DNA of 64,000 nt from Pseudomonas sp. PSB18 (GCF_014596565.1 NZ_NOIN01000016.1:37790-101789); one strand, 5' to 3'; positions 17,930 to 27,226 are shown, counted from the first letter of the stretch. Numbers and translations: made by a program. Notes: generated by a model from the sequence alone, not told the origin.

Positions 17930-19508
17930 GGCTCCAAGCCCCCGAGTCAGACAGACGCAGCGCCTGCTGCGTCTCTATCACCTGTACCGCTTGAGCATCG
18001 GCATCACCCTGGTGCTGCTGATCTCCAGCAACATGGACAACCGTCTGCTGGCATTCGCCAATGACGACCTGCTGCGCAGTGGCAGCTGGTTGTACCTGGT
18101 ATTGAACATCCTGCTGGTGGTGTTCCTGGAAAACACCCGTCGCCCTGCCCGGCTGTTCGGCCTAGCCCTGACCGATGTGTTGCTGCTGTCGTGGCTGTTC
18201 TTCGTTGCAGGCGGCGCGCCCAGTGCCATCGGCAACCTGCTCATCGTCTCGGTGGCCATCGGCAATACGCTGCTACGCGGTCGAATCGGCCTGTTGATCG
18301 CCGCCGTCGCCACGATCGGCATTGTCGGCTCGAGCTTTTTCCTTGGCCTGAACGACTCGAACCCTCCCGGCAGCTATCTACAGGCCGGTACCCTGGGCGC
18401 GCTGTGCTTTGCCGCCGCGCTGCTGGTGCAGGGCCTGACCCGGCGACTGGAAGCCAGCGAAACCCTGGCCGAGCAGCGGGCCAGCGAGGTGACCAGCCTC
18501 GAAACCCTCAACGCCCTGATCCTGCAACGCATGCGCACTGGCATCCTGGTGCTCGATCGTCAACGCCGGGTGCAACTGGCCAACGAAAGCGCTTTGAACC
18601 TGTTGGGCATGCACGACCTGGTAGGCCAACAGATCGACGACTATTCCAGCGCCCTGGTCGAACGGCTGCAACAGTGGTTGAACAACCCCAGCCTGCGCCC
18701 AGCAAGCCTGACCATTGCCGGCACGGGACTGACCTTGCAGCCGAGCTTCATCGTCCTTGGCCACAATGAACAGCATCAGATCCTCGTATTCCTCGAAGAC
18801 CTGGCCCAAGTGGCCCAACAGGCCCAGCAACTGAAGCTCGCCTCGCTGGGACGCCTCACCGCCGGCATCGCCCATGAAATCCGCAACCCCCTGGGGGCAA
18901 TCAGCCATGCGGCGCAATTACTGCGCGAGTCCGAGGAACTGAACGGCGCCGACCGGCGTCTGACGCAGATTATTCAAGATCACTCCCAACGAATGAACCG
19001 CGTCATCGAAAATGTCCTGCAGTTGTCCCGTCGCCAGCAAACCACGCCCCAGCGCCTGAACCTGCGGGTCTGGCTCGAGCAGTTCGCCCGGCAAGCCCAT
19101 GAAAACGCGGCCGGGCACCAGCAGTTGCACCTGAGCATCGAACCGGGCGACTACATTACCCTCATGGACCCGGACCAACTGACCCAGGTCCTCGACAACC
19201 TGCTGCGCAATGCCTGGCGCCATAGCGCAATGCTCCATGAAGAAGCCGAGGTCTGGCTGAAACTGTTCATCGATCCCCACAGCCGTTTAGCCACGCTGGA
19301 CATCATCGACAACGGCCCCGGCGTCCCCCCGGAACAGCAGGCGCATCTGTTCGAACCGTTCTTCACCACCAGCAGCCAGGGCACCGGCCTTGGGCTCTAT
19401 CTGTCCCGTGAGCTGTGCGAAAGCAACCAGGCCCGCCTAGACTTCAAACCACGCCAAGGCGGCGGCTGCTTTCGCATCACCTTTGCTCACGGACGGAAAC
19501 AGATTTGA
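17919..19508 (+). CDS. pilS: Sensor histidine kinase PilS
   Basis: Inner-membrane kinase that, with PilR, controls pilA through sigma-54; in P. aeruginosa it senses PilA in the membrane. A GTG start giving (M)IAEAPSPRVRQ yields 529 aa, matching the family. Six hydrophobic segments occupy about residues 20-175, a PAS-like region about 195-300, the H-box has H319 in GIAHEIRNPLGAISHA (the same residue number as in P. aeruginosa), and the HATPase domain follows (N-box LLRNAWRHS, G1 DNGPGVP, G2 GTGLGLYLS). It overlaps both the PP0621-like gene and pilR. Confidence 0.93.
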   Translation: MIAEAPSPRVRQTQRLLRLYHLYRLSIGITLVLLISSNMDNRLLAFANDDLLRSGSWLYLVLNILLVVFLENTRRPARLFGLALTDVLLLSWLFFVAGGAPSAIGNLLIVSVAIGNTLLRGRIGLLIAAVATIGIVGSSFFLGLNDSNPPGSYLQAGTLGALCFAAALLVQGLTRRLEASETLAEQRASEVTSLETLNALILQRMRTGILVLDRQRRVQLANESALNLLGMHDLVGQQIDDYSSALVERLQQWLNNPSLRPASLTIAGTGLTLQPSFIVLGHNEQHQILVFLEDLAQVAQQAQQLKLASLGRLTAGIAHEIRNPLGAISHAAQLLRESEELNGADRRLTQIIQDHSQRMNRVIENVLQLSRRQQTTPQRLNLRVWLEQFARQAHENAAGHQQLHLSIEPGDYITLMDPDQLTQVLDNLLRNAWRHSAMLHEEAEVWLKLFIDPHSRLATLDIIDNGPGVPPEQQAHLFEPFFTTSSQGTGLGLYLSRELCESNQARLDFKPRQGGGCFRITFAHGRKQI

Positions 19509-20848
19509 ATACACGCTCACGGCAACGAATCCTGATCGTCGATGACGAACCGGACATCCGCGAACTCCTGGACATCACCCTGGGCAGGATGAAACTCGAA
19601 ACCCGCAGCGCCAAGAATCTTGCCGAGGCCCAATCCCTGCTGGCGGATGAAGCCTTCGACCTGTGCCTGACCGACATGCGCCTGCCCGACGGTACCGGCC
19701 TGGAACTGGTGCAGCACATCCAGCAACGCTTCCCGCAACTGCCAGTGGCCATGATCACGGCCTACGGCAGCCTGGAAACCGCCATCGATGCCCTCAAGGC
19801 CGGGGCTTTTGACTTTCTGACCAAACCGGTCGACCTGGGTCGACTGCGGGAACTGGTGACCAGCGCCCTGCGCCTGCCGCCAGCCACCGCCCCGACCACC
19901 ATCGAACGCTGCCTGCTGGGCGACTCCCCACCGATGCGCAGCGTGCGCAAACAGATCGAAAAACTGGCCCGCAGCCAGGCACCGGTGTACATCAGCGGGG
20001 AGTCCGGCTGTGGCAAAGAACTGGTGGCACGGCTGATCCACGAACAAGGCCCCCGCTCCAGTCGGGGGTTTGTGCCGGTCAACTGTGGCGCCATTCCGAC
20101 AGAGCTGATGGAAAGCGAGTTTTTCGGCCATCGAAAAGGTAGCTTCAGCGGTGCCATCGAGGACAAGCCCGGTCTGTTCCAGGCCGCCCACGGTGGCACC
20201 CTGTTTCTCGATGAAGTGGCCGACCTGCCCCTGGCGATGCAGGTCAAACTGCTGCGGGCGATCCAGGAAAAGGCCGTGCGCGCCGTTGGCGGCCAGCAGG
20301 AGGAAGTGGTGGATGTCCGCATCCTCTGCGCCACCCACAAGGACCTGGACGCCGAAGTGGCCGCGGGACGCTTTCGCCAGGACCTGTACTACCGCCTGAA
20401 CGTCATCGAACTGCGCGTCCCGCCCCTGCGCGAACGCCGCGAAGACATCGAACCGCTGGCCAACCACATGCTCCAGCGTCTGGCCGCCAGCACCGGCAAC
20501 CCCGCCGCCAGGCTCCATCCCCAAGCCCTCGAGGCCCTTCGAAACTACCGCTTCCCCGGCAACGTGCGAGAGCTGGAAAACATGCTCGAACGGGCCTATA
20601 CCCTCTGCGAACACCAACAAATCGAAGCCGACGACCTGCGCCTGGCCGAAGGCAACGGCATCACCGATGCCACCAACCCCGATCTGATGCGGGTCGACAA
20701 CCTGGAAGACTATCTGGAAGACGTCGAACGCAAAGTCATCCTCCAGGCCCTGGAGGAAACCCGCTGGAACCGCACCGCCGCAGCCCAGCGATTGAAGCTG
20801 TCGTTTCGGTCGATGCGGTACCGGTTGAAGAAGTTGGGGTTGGATTGA
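19505..20848 (+). CDS. pilR: Sigma-54 response regulator PilR
   Basis: NtrC-family activator of sigma-54 transcription of pilA. The start is a TTG overlapping the pilS stop (TTGA), giving 447 aa; the longer open frame upstream is inside pilS. The receiver domain (about 1-125) has phospho-acceptor D57 (LTDMRLPDG) and K107 in FLTKPV. The AAA+ domain (about 140-365) has Walker A GESGCGKE and the sigma-54 contact loop (E-S-E-F-F-G-H-R-K-G-S-F-S-G-A). The C-terminal Fis-type helix-turn-helix ends about residues 405-447. No terminator is seen after it. Confidence 0.94.
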   Translation: MNTRSRQRILIVDDEPDIRELLDITLGRMKLETRSAKNLAEAQSLLADEAFDLCLTDMRLPDGTGLELVQHIQQRFPQLPVAMITAYGSLETAIDALKAGAFDFLTKPVDLGRLRELVTSALRLPPATAPTTIERCLLGDSPPMRSVRKQIEKLARSQAPVYISGESGCGKELVARLIHEQGPRSSRGFVPVNCGAIPTELMESEFFGHRKGSFSGAIEDKPGLFQAAHGGTLFLDEVADLPLAMQVKLLRAIQEKAVRAVGGQQEEVVDVRILCATHKDLDAEVAAGRFRQDLYYRLNVIELRVPPLRERREDIEPLANHMLQRLAASTGNPAARLHPQALEALRNYRFPGNVRELENMLERAYTLCEHQQIEADDLRLAEGNGITDATNPDLMRVDNLEDYLEDVERKVILQALEETRWNRTAAAQRLKLSFRSMRYRLKKLGLD

Positions 20849-20864
20849 GCAACTTGAAGCCCCT

Positions 20865-20952
20865 GTGGGAGCGAGCCTGCTCGCGATAGCGGTGGGTCAG
20901 TTCGAATACATGTTGAACGTACCGACGCTATCGCGAGCAGGCTCGCTCCCAC
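20865..20952. repeat. REPIN after pilR
   Basis: Plus REP 20865-20886 and minus REP 20931-20952, 88 bp. It opens the 507-base gene-free region 20849-21355, which also holds a TTTTGC tandem run (about 20995-21024), the structured element at 21060-21283 and a single REP at 21307-21328. Confidence 0.88.
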
Positions 20953-21059
20953 AGGGGGCTCCGAATTCAGCTTCAAGAACAAACCCGCTCGCTTTTTTGT
21001 TTTTGCTTTTGCTTTTGCTTTTGATCTTCGGGCCCCGTTAACCATGACGGCCGAACGCA

Positions 21060-21150
21060 GGCATTGCGTAGTGGGCAACCCGGCATGGATGCCGGGTTAG
21101 CCGCGCTGGGCCATGGATGGCCCTTCGCGGCGGGCCCACGGAGCAATGCC
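21060..21150. other. Structured noncoding element: closed three-way junction
   Basis: An 8-bp outer stem (GGCATTGC 21060-67 with GCAATGCC 21143-50), a 3x3 internal loop, and a further 6 bp (GTGGGC/GCCCAC) enclose two hairpins: arm A 21077-21098 (AACCCGGCAT/ATGCCGGGTT, perfect) and arm B 21100-21131 (GCCGCG/CGCGGC outside GGGCCAT/ATGGCCC). All stems are perfect apart from the internal loops. I recall similar intergenic sequences in other fluorescent pseudomonad genomes but cannot check. No coding, terminator or transposase features explain it. Confidence 0.7.
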
Positions 21151-21158
21151 GGAGTGAG

Positions 21159-21283
21159 GGCACACCGAGCCTAGGCGAGGTGCCGAGTGGTGGGGCCAAG
21201 CCTTTTTGGTTACTTTTGGGGCGTCTGCCAAAAGTAACCCGCTGTAAGAGCGGAACCATAAGTAGCCGTTACCGCAGCAACGG
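21159..21283. other. Four further hairpins of the same structured element
   Basis: Directly after the three-way junction come a hairpin at 21159-21184 (GGCAC/GTGCC around the palindrome GCCTAGGC), a perfect 12-bp stem at 21208-21239 (GGTTACTTTTGG/CCAAAAGTAACC, 8-base loop), a 5-bp stem at 21239-21253 (CCGCT/AGCGG) and a 5-bp stem at 21266-21283 (CCGTT/AACGG). No T-run follows on either strand, so these are not ordinary terminators. Confidence 0.6.
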
Positions 21284-21306
21284 ATATGTACTCAATAAGA
21301 CCGCCA

Positions 21307-21328
21307 TCGCGAGCAGGCTCGCTCCCAC
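21307..21328 (-). repeat. Single REP sequence
   Basis: Consensus REP 27 bases beyond the 3' end of thiO. Confidence 0.82.
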
Positions 21329-21355
21329 AATTGGATCGAAGTACAACCGCAAGTC

Positions 21356-22456
21356 CTACATCCGCCCCGCCGGCGCATACGGCGCAGGATCAATCACCGG
21401 CTCACGCCCCAACATCACATCCGTAAACAACTGACACGACGCAGGCGCCAACACCAACCCATTGCGATAATGCCCACAGTTCAACCACAGCCCCGCAAAC
21501 CCCGGCACCTCGCCGATATAGGGAATACCCGCCGGCGATCCAGGCCGCAGTCCGGCCCAATGCCCGACCAACTCAGCCTCCGCCAGCGCCGGAATCAGTT
21601 GCTGCGCCGAAGCCTTCAGGCTCTCCAGCGCCGCTTCGGTCGGAGTCTTGTCGAAACCCTCGCGCTCCAGGGTACTGCCCACCAGGATATGCCCGTCACG
21701 CCGCGGAATCGCATAACGTCCCTTGGCCAGGACCATGCTCGACAGGAAGTCCGACGCGCATTTGTACAGGATCATCTGCCCCTTGACCGGCTCCACCGGC
21801 AACTTGAGGCCCAGGGTCTTGAGCAATTCCCCGCTCCAGGCCCCAGCAGCCAGTACCACCTGATCGCCACGAATCGCCCCGGCCGAACTCTCCACCCCCA
21901 CGACACGTCCGCCGTCGCGGATGAAGCCATTGACCTCGCATTGCTCATGCAGCGTGACATCGGGCAGCGCCAGCAACGCAGCCTTGAGGGACTTCACCAA
22001 CCGGGGGTTGCGCACGTTCGCCACGTCAGCCATGTGGATCGCTCGGGAGAACCCGGCACCCAGTACCGGCACCGCATCGTGGACGGCCGAGATATCCACG
22101 GCCCGCAGCGGCCGCCCTTCCCGCGCGGCCCAGGCCAGCGCTTCGTCCTGATCATCCAGATCCAGCCAATACAGCCCGGTGACATGCACCTGCGGATCAA
22201 TACCCGTGGCCGCGAACAAACGTTGGCCCAACTGTGGGTAAAAATCCTGTGACCAGTGCGCCAGCGCCGTGACCGCCGGGCTGTAGCGCCACGGGTACAA
22301 CGGCGAAACGATGCCGCCACCCGCCCAGGACGATTCCTGGCCGACACTGGAACGCTCCAGCAGCACCACACGTTGCCCTTCGGACGCCAGATTGAACGCT
22401 GTCAGCAGGCCAATGACTCCGCCGCCGACAATCACCACTTGCTGTTGCCTGGTCAT
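21356..22456 (-). CDS. thiO: Glycine oxidase ThiO
   Basis: FAD-dependent oxidase that converts glycine to the imine used in making the thiazole of thiamine, in the cytoplasm. Start at MTRQQQVVIVGGG gives 366 aa, the usual length; the open frame extends 24 codons further without a good start. The dinucleotide-binding motif GGGVIGLLTAFNLA is at about residues 11-24, followed by E in LLERSSVGQESSWAGGGI, and the C-terminal DAO motif includes H-Y-R-N-G-L-V-L-A-P. It is 57 bases downstream of pilE on the same strand and could be read through from the minor-pilin operon, but its role is unrelated. Confidence 0.92.
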   Translation of the reverse strand: MTRQQQVVIVGGGVIGLLTAFNLASEGQRVVLLERSSVGQESSWAGGGIVSPLYPWRYSPAVTALAHWSQDFYPQLGQRLFAATGIDPQVHVTGLYWLDLDDQDEALAWAAREGRPLRAVDISAVHDAVPVLGAGFSRAIHMADVANVRNPRLVKSLKAALLALPDVTLHEQCEVNGFIRDGGRVVGVESSAGAIRGDQVVLAAGAWSGELLKTLGLKLPVEPVKGQMILYKCASDFLSSMVLAKGRYAIPRRDGHILVGSTLEREGFDKTPTEAALESLKASAQQLIPALAEAELVGHWAGLRPGSPAGIPYIGEVPGFAGLWLNCGHYRNGLVLAPASCQLFTDVMLGREPVIDPAPYAPAGRM

Positions 22457-22512
22457 GTTCTGATTCGACTCGTAAGACTGAAGGGCGCATGACAGCGCCC
22501 GAAAAAAGAAGC

Positions 22513-22914
22513 TCAGCGACCCCAGCAATCCTTGGTGGTCAGCCCGGACGCGGCGTTGAGCATGCTGCGCACGCCGGTGTTGTTGATGGTGAAATCACCG
22601 CACTTGTCCGTCGCCATGGACGAGCCACTTTTGCGTACCGCGGTCAGGGTAAAACTCTGGTCCGCCAGCGTCCGGTTGATGGTGTAGAAATCATTGCCAT
22701 TGCTCAGCCCGGTCGCGTTGGTATAGACGTTGTTCTTCGAATAGTAGCGCTCGAGTATCTGCGCCTGTTCCGACAACAGCCCGGCGATTTCGGCGCGGCG
22801 GCCCTTTTTCATGTACTCGGTCAGGCTCGGGTAGCCGACGGTGATCACGATACCGATGATCGCGATCACGATCATGATTTCGATCAAGGTGAAACCCCGG
22901 TTGGTTCTGCGCAT
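22513..22914 (-). CDS. pilE: Minor type IV pilin PilE
   Basis: Minor pilin of 133 aa, part of the pilus initiation/tip complex. The start chosen leaves a seven-residue leader MRRTNRG before FTLIEIMIVIAIIGIVITVG, the PilD recognition and N-terminal helix with Glu5. Two C-terminal cysteines (in DKCGDF and KDCWGR) probably form a disulfide. GGGGTAAGGGA precedes the ATG. The gene begins 11 bases after the pilY1 stop, leaving no room for a pilY2 gene, which sits between them in P. aeruginosa as I recall. Confidence 0.93.
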   Translation of the reverse strand: MRRTNRGFTLIEIMIVIAIIGIVITVGYPSLTEYMKKGRRAEIAGLLSEQAQILERYYSKNNVYTNATGLSNGNDFYTINRTLADQSFTLTAVRKSGSSMATDKCGDFTINNTGVRSMLNAASGLTTKDCWGR

Positions 22915-22925
22915 TCCCTTACCCC

Positions 22926-25900
22926 TCACTGTATTTGTCGCCACATGACGCGACGGCTACCGCCAACGGATTTGCCCAGCAGCTCGGTGATACCGCCGCC
23001 GGAATCATTCACGATCATGTTGGTGGCTCCGTTGGCACTGACGACGGCACTCAAGGTCGGGATACCGCCGGTGAACACCACCCCGGCGGAGATCGTGTCG
23101 AGGCTGCTGAGATTGCCGTCGCCGTTGGTGTCGAGCACCGCATAGTTGAGCATCTTACCGCTGAACGCATCCACTTCGATCAATTTGCCGGTCCCGAAGC
23201 TGGCGCAAGGGTCGGTGGTGTCCACCGCAGCCGTGGTAAAGACAACGCGCCCAAGCACCAGGTTGGCCGGGTTGATCACCCGCTCCCCGGTCAGCGCGTT
23301 GTTGTACACCAGGGGCAGGTACCAACCCTTTTTCGCCGGGTAAGTCACGTCGGTCTGGCTGGTGGTCACGAACTGCCCCGTGCTGCCTGAGAACACACCG
23401 GTGACCGACTGGGCCTGCAGACTCGATACCGTGATCTGCCCACCGCCACCGGTGGCGTCCCAGATCGAATAGAACCCCTGCAGATCCTTGTTGAGTTTGT
23501 CTGTTGCCTCGTTGAATTTACCGGTACCGAAAAAAACCTGAACCCCACCCTGAGGGTTATCCGCCAGCAACGGTTGAACGGTGATGGGCTGGGTCGCTCC
23601 GCCGGACGCGGTGAACAAGGGCTGGCCGGCAAATGCCAGCCCCCAGGTTGTCGGGGATGTGCCGCTGAGATCGAACTTCCACATCCGTCCTTTCAAGTCG
23701 CCACCATAGGCAGCCTGCACCACATTCTGGGAGTTGACCCGAAGCTTGACCGACGACAAGCCGTTATCGGTCTCGCTGCTATTGATGACGATTTTCCGAA
23801 TCAGCGAACCGTCGCGGATATCCACCACATACAACGCCGCCACGCCGCTGTTGCTGCCGTAGCCGTTGGAAATGAACGCCGCCCAACGACCGTCCGCCAA
23901 ACGGGCGACTTCGGGACGGGCATAGGCGTAGCCCAGGTCGTTGAAGGTATTGGCGGTGTTGGCAACGGTCGGCGCGCTGATTTCCCACAGCGCCCGAATG
24001 GTATTGCCGGCCGCTGCATCGAACAGTTGCACCGCAAAGAACGTCCTGCCCCCGGCCCCGGTCCCGCCCACGGCCACGGTTTTCCAGGCACTGCCCGATT
24101 GCGTATCGAATACGCCAACCTGACCATCCACCAGGAACCTGTGGCTCACCCCATTGATGTAGTTGACATCAGCGATGTCATCCAGCGCCGGCAACACGCT
24201 CGAAGGCATGTAGGCGTAACGCCGCGTGCCGTTGGCAGCGTTGATGACGCTGAAGAAGCCGTCATTGGCGTTCACCACGAGGCTGGTGTTCATGTTTGTC
24301 GCCTTGGTCGCCAGGTACGTGCTGTAGCTGGTGTCGTTCAGCAGGTCCGCGGCCGTCTGGTCATTGGGTGACGCCAGCACCAGCGGCGAGTTGATGATGT
24401 CCCCCAGCAATGCACTGCGCACCTTCAAGCCGGTTTTGTTGGTGCCCTTGCTCCACTCCACCAGATCATTCCCGGTGATCCCTGTGGGCAGGTTCTGGCT
24501 GAGGGTAGTTTGCTGAGCCGTTGAAAAGTTGCTGTAGGCCAGAGTCACCGGCGCATTGGTCGTGGGGTTCCACGATTGGTAAAGCGGCGCCGTGGCGCCG
24601 GGGACAATGGCGGTGTCGGTGGTCCATTGCACCGCAGCCCTGTTGACCGTGCCTGCCGAAGTGAAACCGAACGCCCGGATCGTGCCACGCCAGTCCTTGG
24701 GGTCATAGGTGGTCTGGTAGAAGCTGGACGTGGTGGATAATGTCGCACCGTTGGTGGTGCCGCCGCCCCCCGACCCGGCCTTGGAGGTGATGTCGCTCAG
24801 GGCCGATGTCAGGGCCGAGTTCAGGCCTTCGCTGTCGGTCGCCTGGTAATACCTGCCTGCACCGTAGCGAGCGGCGTCGGACAGCATCTGGTTGGTGGCG
24901 GTGAAACCGACCGTATAGGTGTTGAGGTACTGCCGGGGGAAATCCGCAGTGTCCCAGCTCTTGCCGGTGGCATCGGTACCGGTGGAGCGCATGTCGATGT
25001 CGAAGGCGAATTTGGCGATATCGTCCAGATACAGCGTATCGCCCTCATCATCACCATTAGGGTCGTTGCCATCGTTGGTTATGCCGTCCCAGTTTGGCAG
25101 ACGCGGGCCGCCCGTAGCGACGGCCTGCGGGTCGTTGGTCGGGAACGTCCGGTCATAGGTGGGGAAGCCGTCGGTAATCACTACGCCAAAGTTTTTCTGG
25201 CAACGGTACTGTATCGGGCTGGTATAGGTACTGGGCGTGCCGTTGTAGTACGGCGCCATGCCCCGGAAATAGCGGGTAACCTCGTAATAACTCTCGGCCA
25301 GTGGTGTATTCGCGATAGCGCCCAGGCCGTTGATGGCGTTGATCAAGGCGGTGTAGTTGGCGTTGGCCTGGGTCTGGGTAACGCTGCCGGTCACGGGCGA
25401 CAGGTCGCTGACAGAACGGGCGATAAAGCCTCCCGGGCCGGAGTTGGTGCTGTTGGGCGGGTTGAAGGTTGCAAGACCGATGCGCAAGGCGCGGTTGCTG
25501 GTGACCAGGTCGTTGGAGACATCCCGGGCCACGTTGATTCGATAGTCGTTGGGAATCGTGCCGGTGGTGAAGTCCCGGTTCGCGCCGTTGGCCAGGGTCA
25601 GCAGATAAGACAGGTAATTGGTGGTGTAACGTGTATTACCGTTGCCCACAGGATCCGGTAGGCGCAGGCAAACCCGCCCAAGGTTGCCTCGGTAGAAACC
25701 GTACCAGCCGCTGGAACAACCACCGCGAAACAGGCCCGCCAGCAAAACGTTCGTGTCATCCGGGTCCAGGGGCAGCCCCCCCGAGCAACTGCTACTGGAG
25801 TTGCAGTTGGAAATGGCTGGCCGGGGCACCGTCGGATCAAACCCCGCCGCCCAGATGATGTTGTTCATACTCCCCGAATCATCGATCAGCAGCATCACGT

Positions 25901-26036
25901 TCGGTGTCACCGCGGCCGCACTCAACAACGGCGAATCCGAAGGCGTGAACCCATAGACCGGGGCCGTCAGATAAAGGCTGAGCAATACCCCCCACAGCGC
26001 CTGCCTCCAGCCACGGCGAGCCTCAATATTTCGCAT
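22926..26036 (-). CDS. pilY1: Pilus tip adhesin / assembly factor PilY1
   Basis: Secreted pilus-tip-associated protein needed for pilus biogenesis, surface sensing and adhesion. It has 1036 aa, shorter than P. aeruginosa PilY1 (about 1160), the difference lying in the N-terminal half. A signal sequence (R-R-G-W-R-Q-A-L-W-G-V-L-L-S-L-Y-L-T-A-P) is followed by a VWA-type region beginning with the MIDAS-like D-D-S-G-S-M (about residues 52-57). The C-terminal half (about 540-1036) is the PilY1 beta-propeller. An EF-hand-like calcium loop, DTNGDGNLSSLD, is at 969-980. The gene overlaps pilX by 14 bases, so it belongs to the fimU-pilE operon. Confidence 0.94.
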   Translation of the reverse strand: MRNIEARRGWRQALWGVLLSLYLTAPVYGFTPSDSPLLSAAAVTPNVMLLIDDSGSMNNIIWAAGFDPTVPRPAISNCNSSSSCSGGLPLDPDDTNVLLAGLFRGGCSSGWYGFYRGNLGRVCLRLPDPVGNGNTRYTTNYLSYLLTLANGANRDFTTGTIPNDYRINVARDVSNDLVTSNRALRIGLATFNPPNSTNSGPGGFIARSVSDLSPVTGSVTQTQANANYTALINAINGLGAIANTPLAESYYEVTRYFRGMAPYYNGTPSTYTSPIQYRCQKNFGVVITDGFPTYDRTFPTNDPQAVATGGPRLPNWDGITNDGNDPNGDDEGDTLYLDDIAKFAFDIDMRSTGTDATGKSWDTADFPRQYLNTYTVGFTATNQMLSDAARYGAGRYYQATDSEGLNSALTSALSDITSKAGSGGGGTTNGATLSTTSSFYQTTYDPKDWRGTIRAFGFTSAGTVNRAAVQWTTDTAIVPGATAPLYQSWNPTTNAPVTLAYSNFSTAQQTTLSQNLPTGITGNDLVEWSKGTNKTGLKVRSALLGDIINSPLVLASPNDQTAADLLNDTSYSTYLATKATNMNTSLVVNANDGFFSVINAANGTRRYAYMPSSVLPALDDIADVNYINGVSHRFLVDGQVGVFDTQSGSAWKTVAVGGTGAGGRTFFAVQLFDAAAGNTIRALWEISAPTVANTANTFNDLGYAYARPEVARLADGRWAAFISNGYGSNSGVAALYVVDIRDGSLIRKIVINSSETDNGLSSVKLRVNSQNVVQAAYGGDLKGRMWKFDLSGTSPTTWGLAFAGQPLFTASGGATQPITVQPLLADNPQGGVQVFFGTGKFNEATDKLNKDLQGFYSIWDATGGGGQITVSSLQAQSVTGVFSGSTGQFVTTSQTDVTYPAKKGWYLPLVYNNALTGERVINPANLVLGRVVFTTAAVDTTDPCASFGTGKLIEVDAFSGKMLNYAVLDTNGDGNLSSLDTISAGVVFTGGIPTLSAVVSANGATNMIVNDSGGGITELLGKSVGGSRRVMWRQIQ

Positions 26037-26502
26037 AGATGCTCTCCACTACGCTGCGCTGGTTGTTCCCCACCACCGCCACCGCCGTGATCCGGTACAG
26101 CGTCGCCGACGTCCCGTTGGGTACATTGACCGCCGCAAGCGTGGTGCCGATGTTCTGCACCCCATAAAATCCTCCGGCGGCGGCGACCCAGGTGACCCCC
26201 GACGATGAATTGCGCCCTGCCCCCGTCAGCGTGGCGGATTCCGCCGGTGGCGCACATTGGGTGGCGGTGGTGCAGACCGCCAGCGAGTAGGTTTCGACTT
26301 GCACGGCGTTCTCGCCCATCCTCAGCGCCGCCTCGGCCATCTGGAACGACTGGTTGCGCAGCATGACGCTACTGGTCATCTTTTCCTGAAGGGTGGCGCT
26401 CTGCATCGACGACAGGCCGATCAGCGTGAGGAGCAGCAGGAAGACCAGGCTGACCAGCAATGCCATGCCGCGCTGACGCTGCCCGAAGGATCTCGATCTC
26501 AT
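26023..26502 (-). CDS. pilX: Minor pilin PilX
   Basis: Minor pilin of 159 aa in the priming complex with FimU, PilV, PilW, PilE and PilY1. Start ATG (MRSRSFGQRQRG) with GAGGGG upstream, ten bases after the pilW stop. The leader ends in RQRG before MALLVSLVFLLLLTLIGLS; this is PilX/GspK-like, lacking the Glu5 of classical pilins, as expected for PilX. Two cysteines (CTTATQC) in the globular part. It overlaps pilY1 by 14 bases. Confidence 0.9.
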   Translation of the reverse strand: MRSRSFGQRQRGMALLVSLVFLLLLTLIGLSSMQSATLQEKMTSSVMLRNQSFQMAEAALRMGENAVQVETYSLAVCTTATQCAPPAESATLTGAGRNSSSGVTWVAAAGGFYGVQNIGTTLAAVNVPNGTSATLYRITAVAVVGNNQRSVVESIYAKY

Positions 26503-26512
26503 CAAGCGCCCC

Positions 26513-27226
26513 TCACAAGAGCCGGTTGCGCAAGGCGGCAACCACGTTGAAGGTCTGGTCGCGCACGTTGTTCTTCGGATCGAAGAGCGTCAGGGTCAGG
26601 CGCACGCTGCGGATCAATGCCGGATCCGGCGGGTTGCTGCTGTAGCTCGAGGCCGCGATGTCCGTCGAGCTGCCGGCCACGCCGAAGGTCACGTTGAACG
26701 TGCGGACGTTGTCCACCAGCACCGCCAGGGTCGGATTGCCGGCCCCGGTGCCCATCGATAGCTGGTTGTTGCTGAAGCTGTAGATCAATCGGCGTACCGG
26801 AAACGCCAACTGCCCGGCCGCGGGAGCCCGCGCACCGGTATAGGCCGTGGCCGTGGTACGGCAGTCGGAGACGACGGTCCAGGTCGGCACGCCGCCACTG
26901 TTGCCCACATCCGTCGTCACCAGGGTCATTTTCTGGTTGGTGTTGTCCCACCGGATCGGCGTGATCTGACTGGCATTGAAGTCCCCTGCCGAGGACGCGT
27001 CGGTGATGGTACCCAGGCAACCGAACATCCCCACCATGCGAATCTCCTGGACCATCTTGCTCAAGGCAAAGCGCGCATCCTCCTGCATCACCGCCGCCGC
27101 ACTCTGGCTGATGTAGGTGTTCTTGGCGGCGATGAAGATCTGCACCACGCCCAGGACCACAATGAGACTGATGACCAACGCGATCATCAACTCGATCAGG
27201 CCAAAGCCCCGGCAGCCCTTGTTCAT
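26513..27226 (-). CDS. pilW: Minor pilin PilW
   Basis: Minor pilin of 237 aa. Leader MNKGCRG then FGLIELMIALVISLIVVLGV, keeping Glu5. The globular domain includes cysteines in G-M-F-G-C-L-G and S-D-C-R. Family length is somewhat larger in P. aeruginosa (about 274 aa). It overlaps the pilV stop by four bases (ATGA), so the operon is tightly coupled. Confidence 0.9.
   Translation of the reverse strand: MNKGCRGFGLIELMIALVISLIVVLGVVQIFIAAKNTYISQSAAAVMQEDARFALSKMVQEIRMVGMFGCLGTITDASSAGDFNASQITPIRWDNTNQKMTLVTTDVGNSGGVPTWTVVSDCRTTATAYTGARAPAAGQLAFPVRRLIYSFSNNQLSMGTGAGNPTLAVLVDNVRTFNVTFGVAGSSTDIAASSYSSNPPDPALIRSVRLTLTLFDPKNNVRDQTFNVVAALRNRLL

Noticed and set aside
21117..21434. 105-codon frame through the structured element
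   Set aside because: The region is dominated by inverted repeats; the frame has no ribosome-binding site and overlaps the thiO 3' end. Probably a repeat-derived false gene, although similar peptides may be annotated elsewhere.
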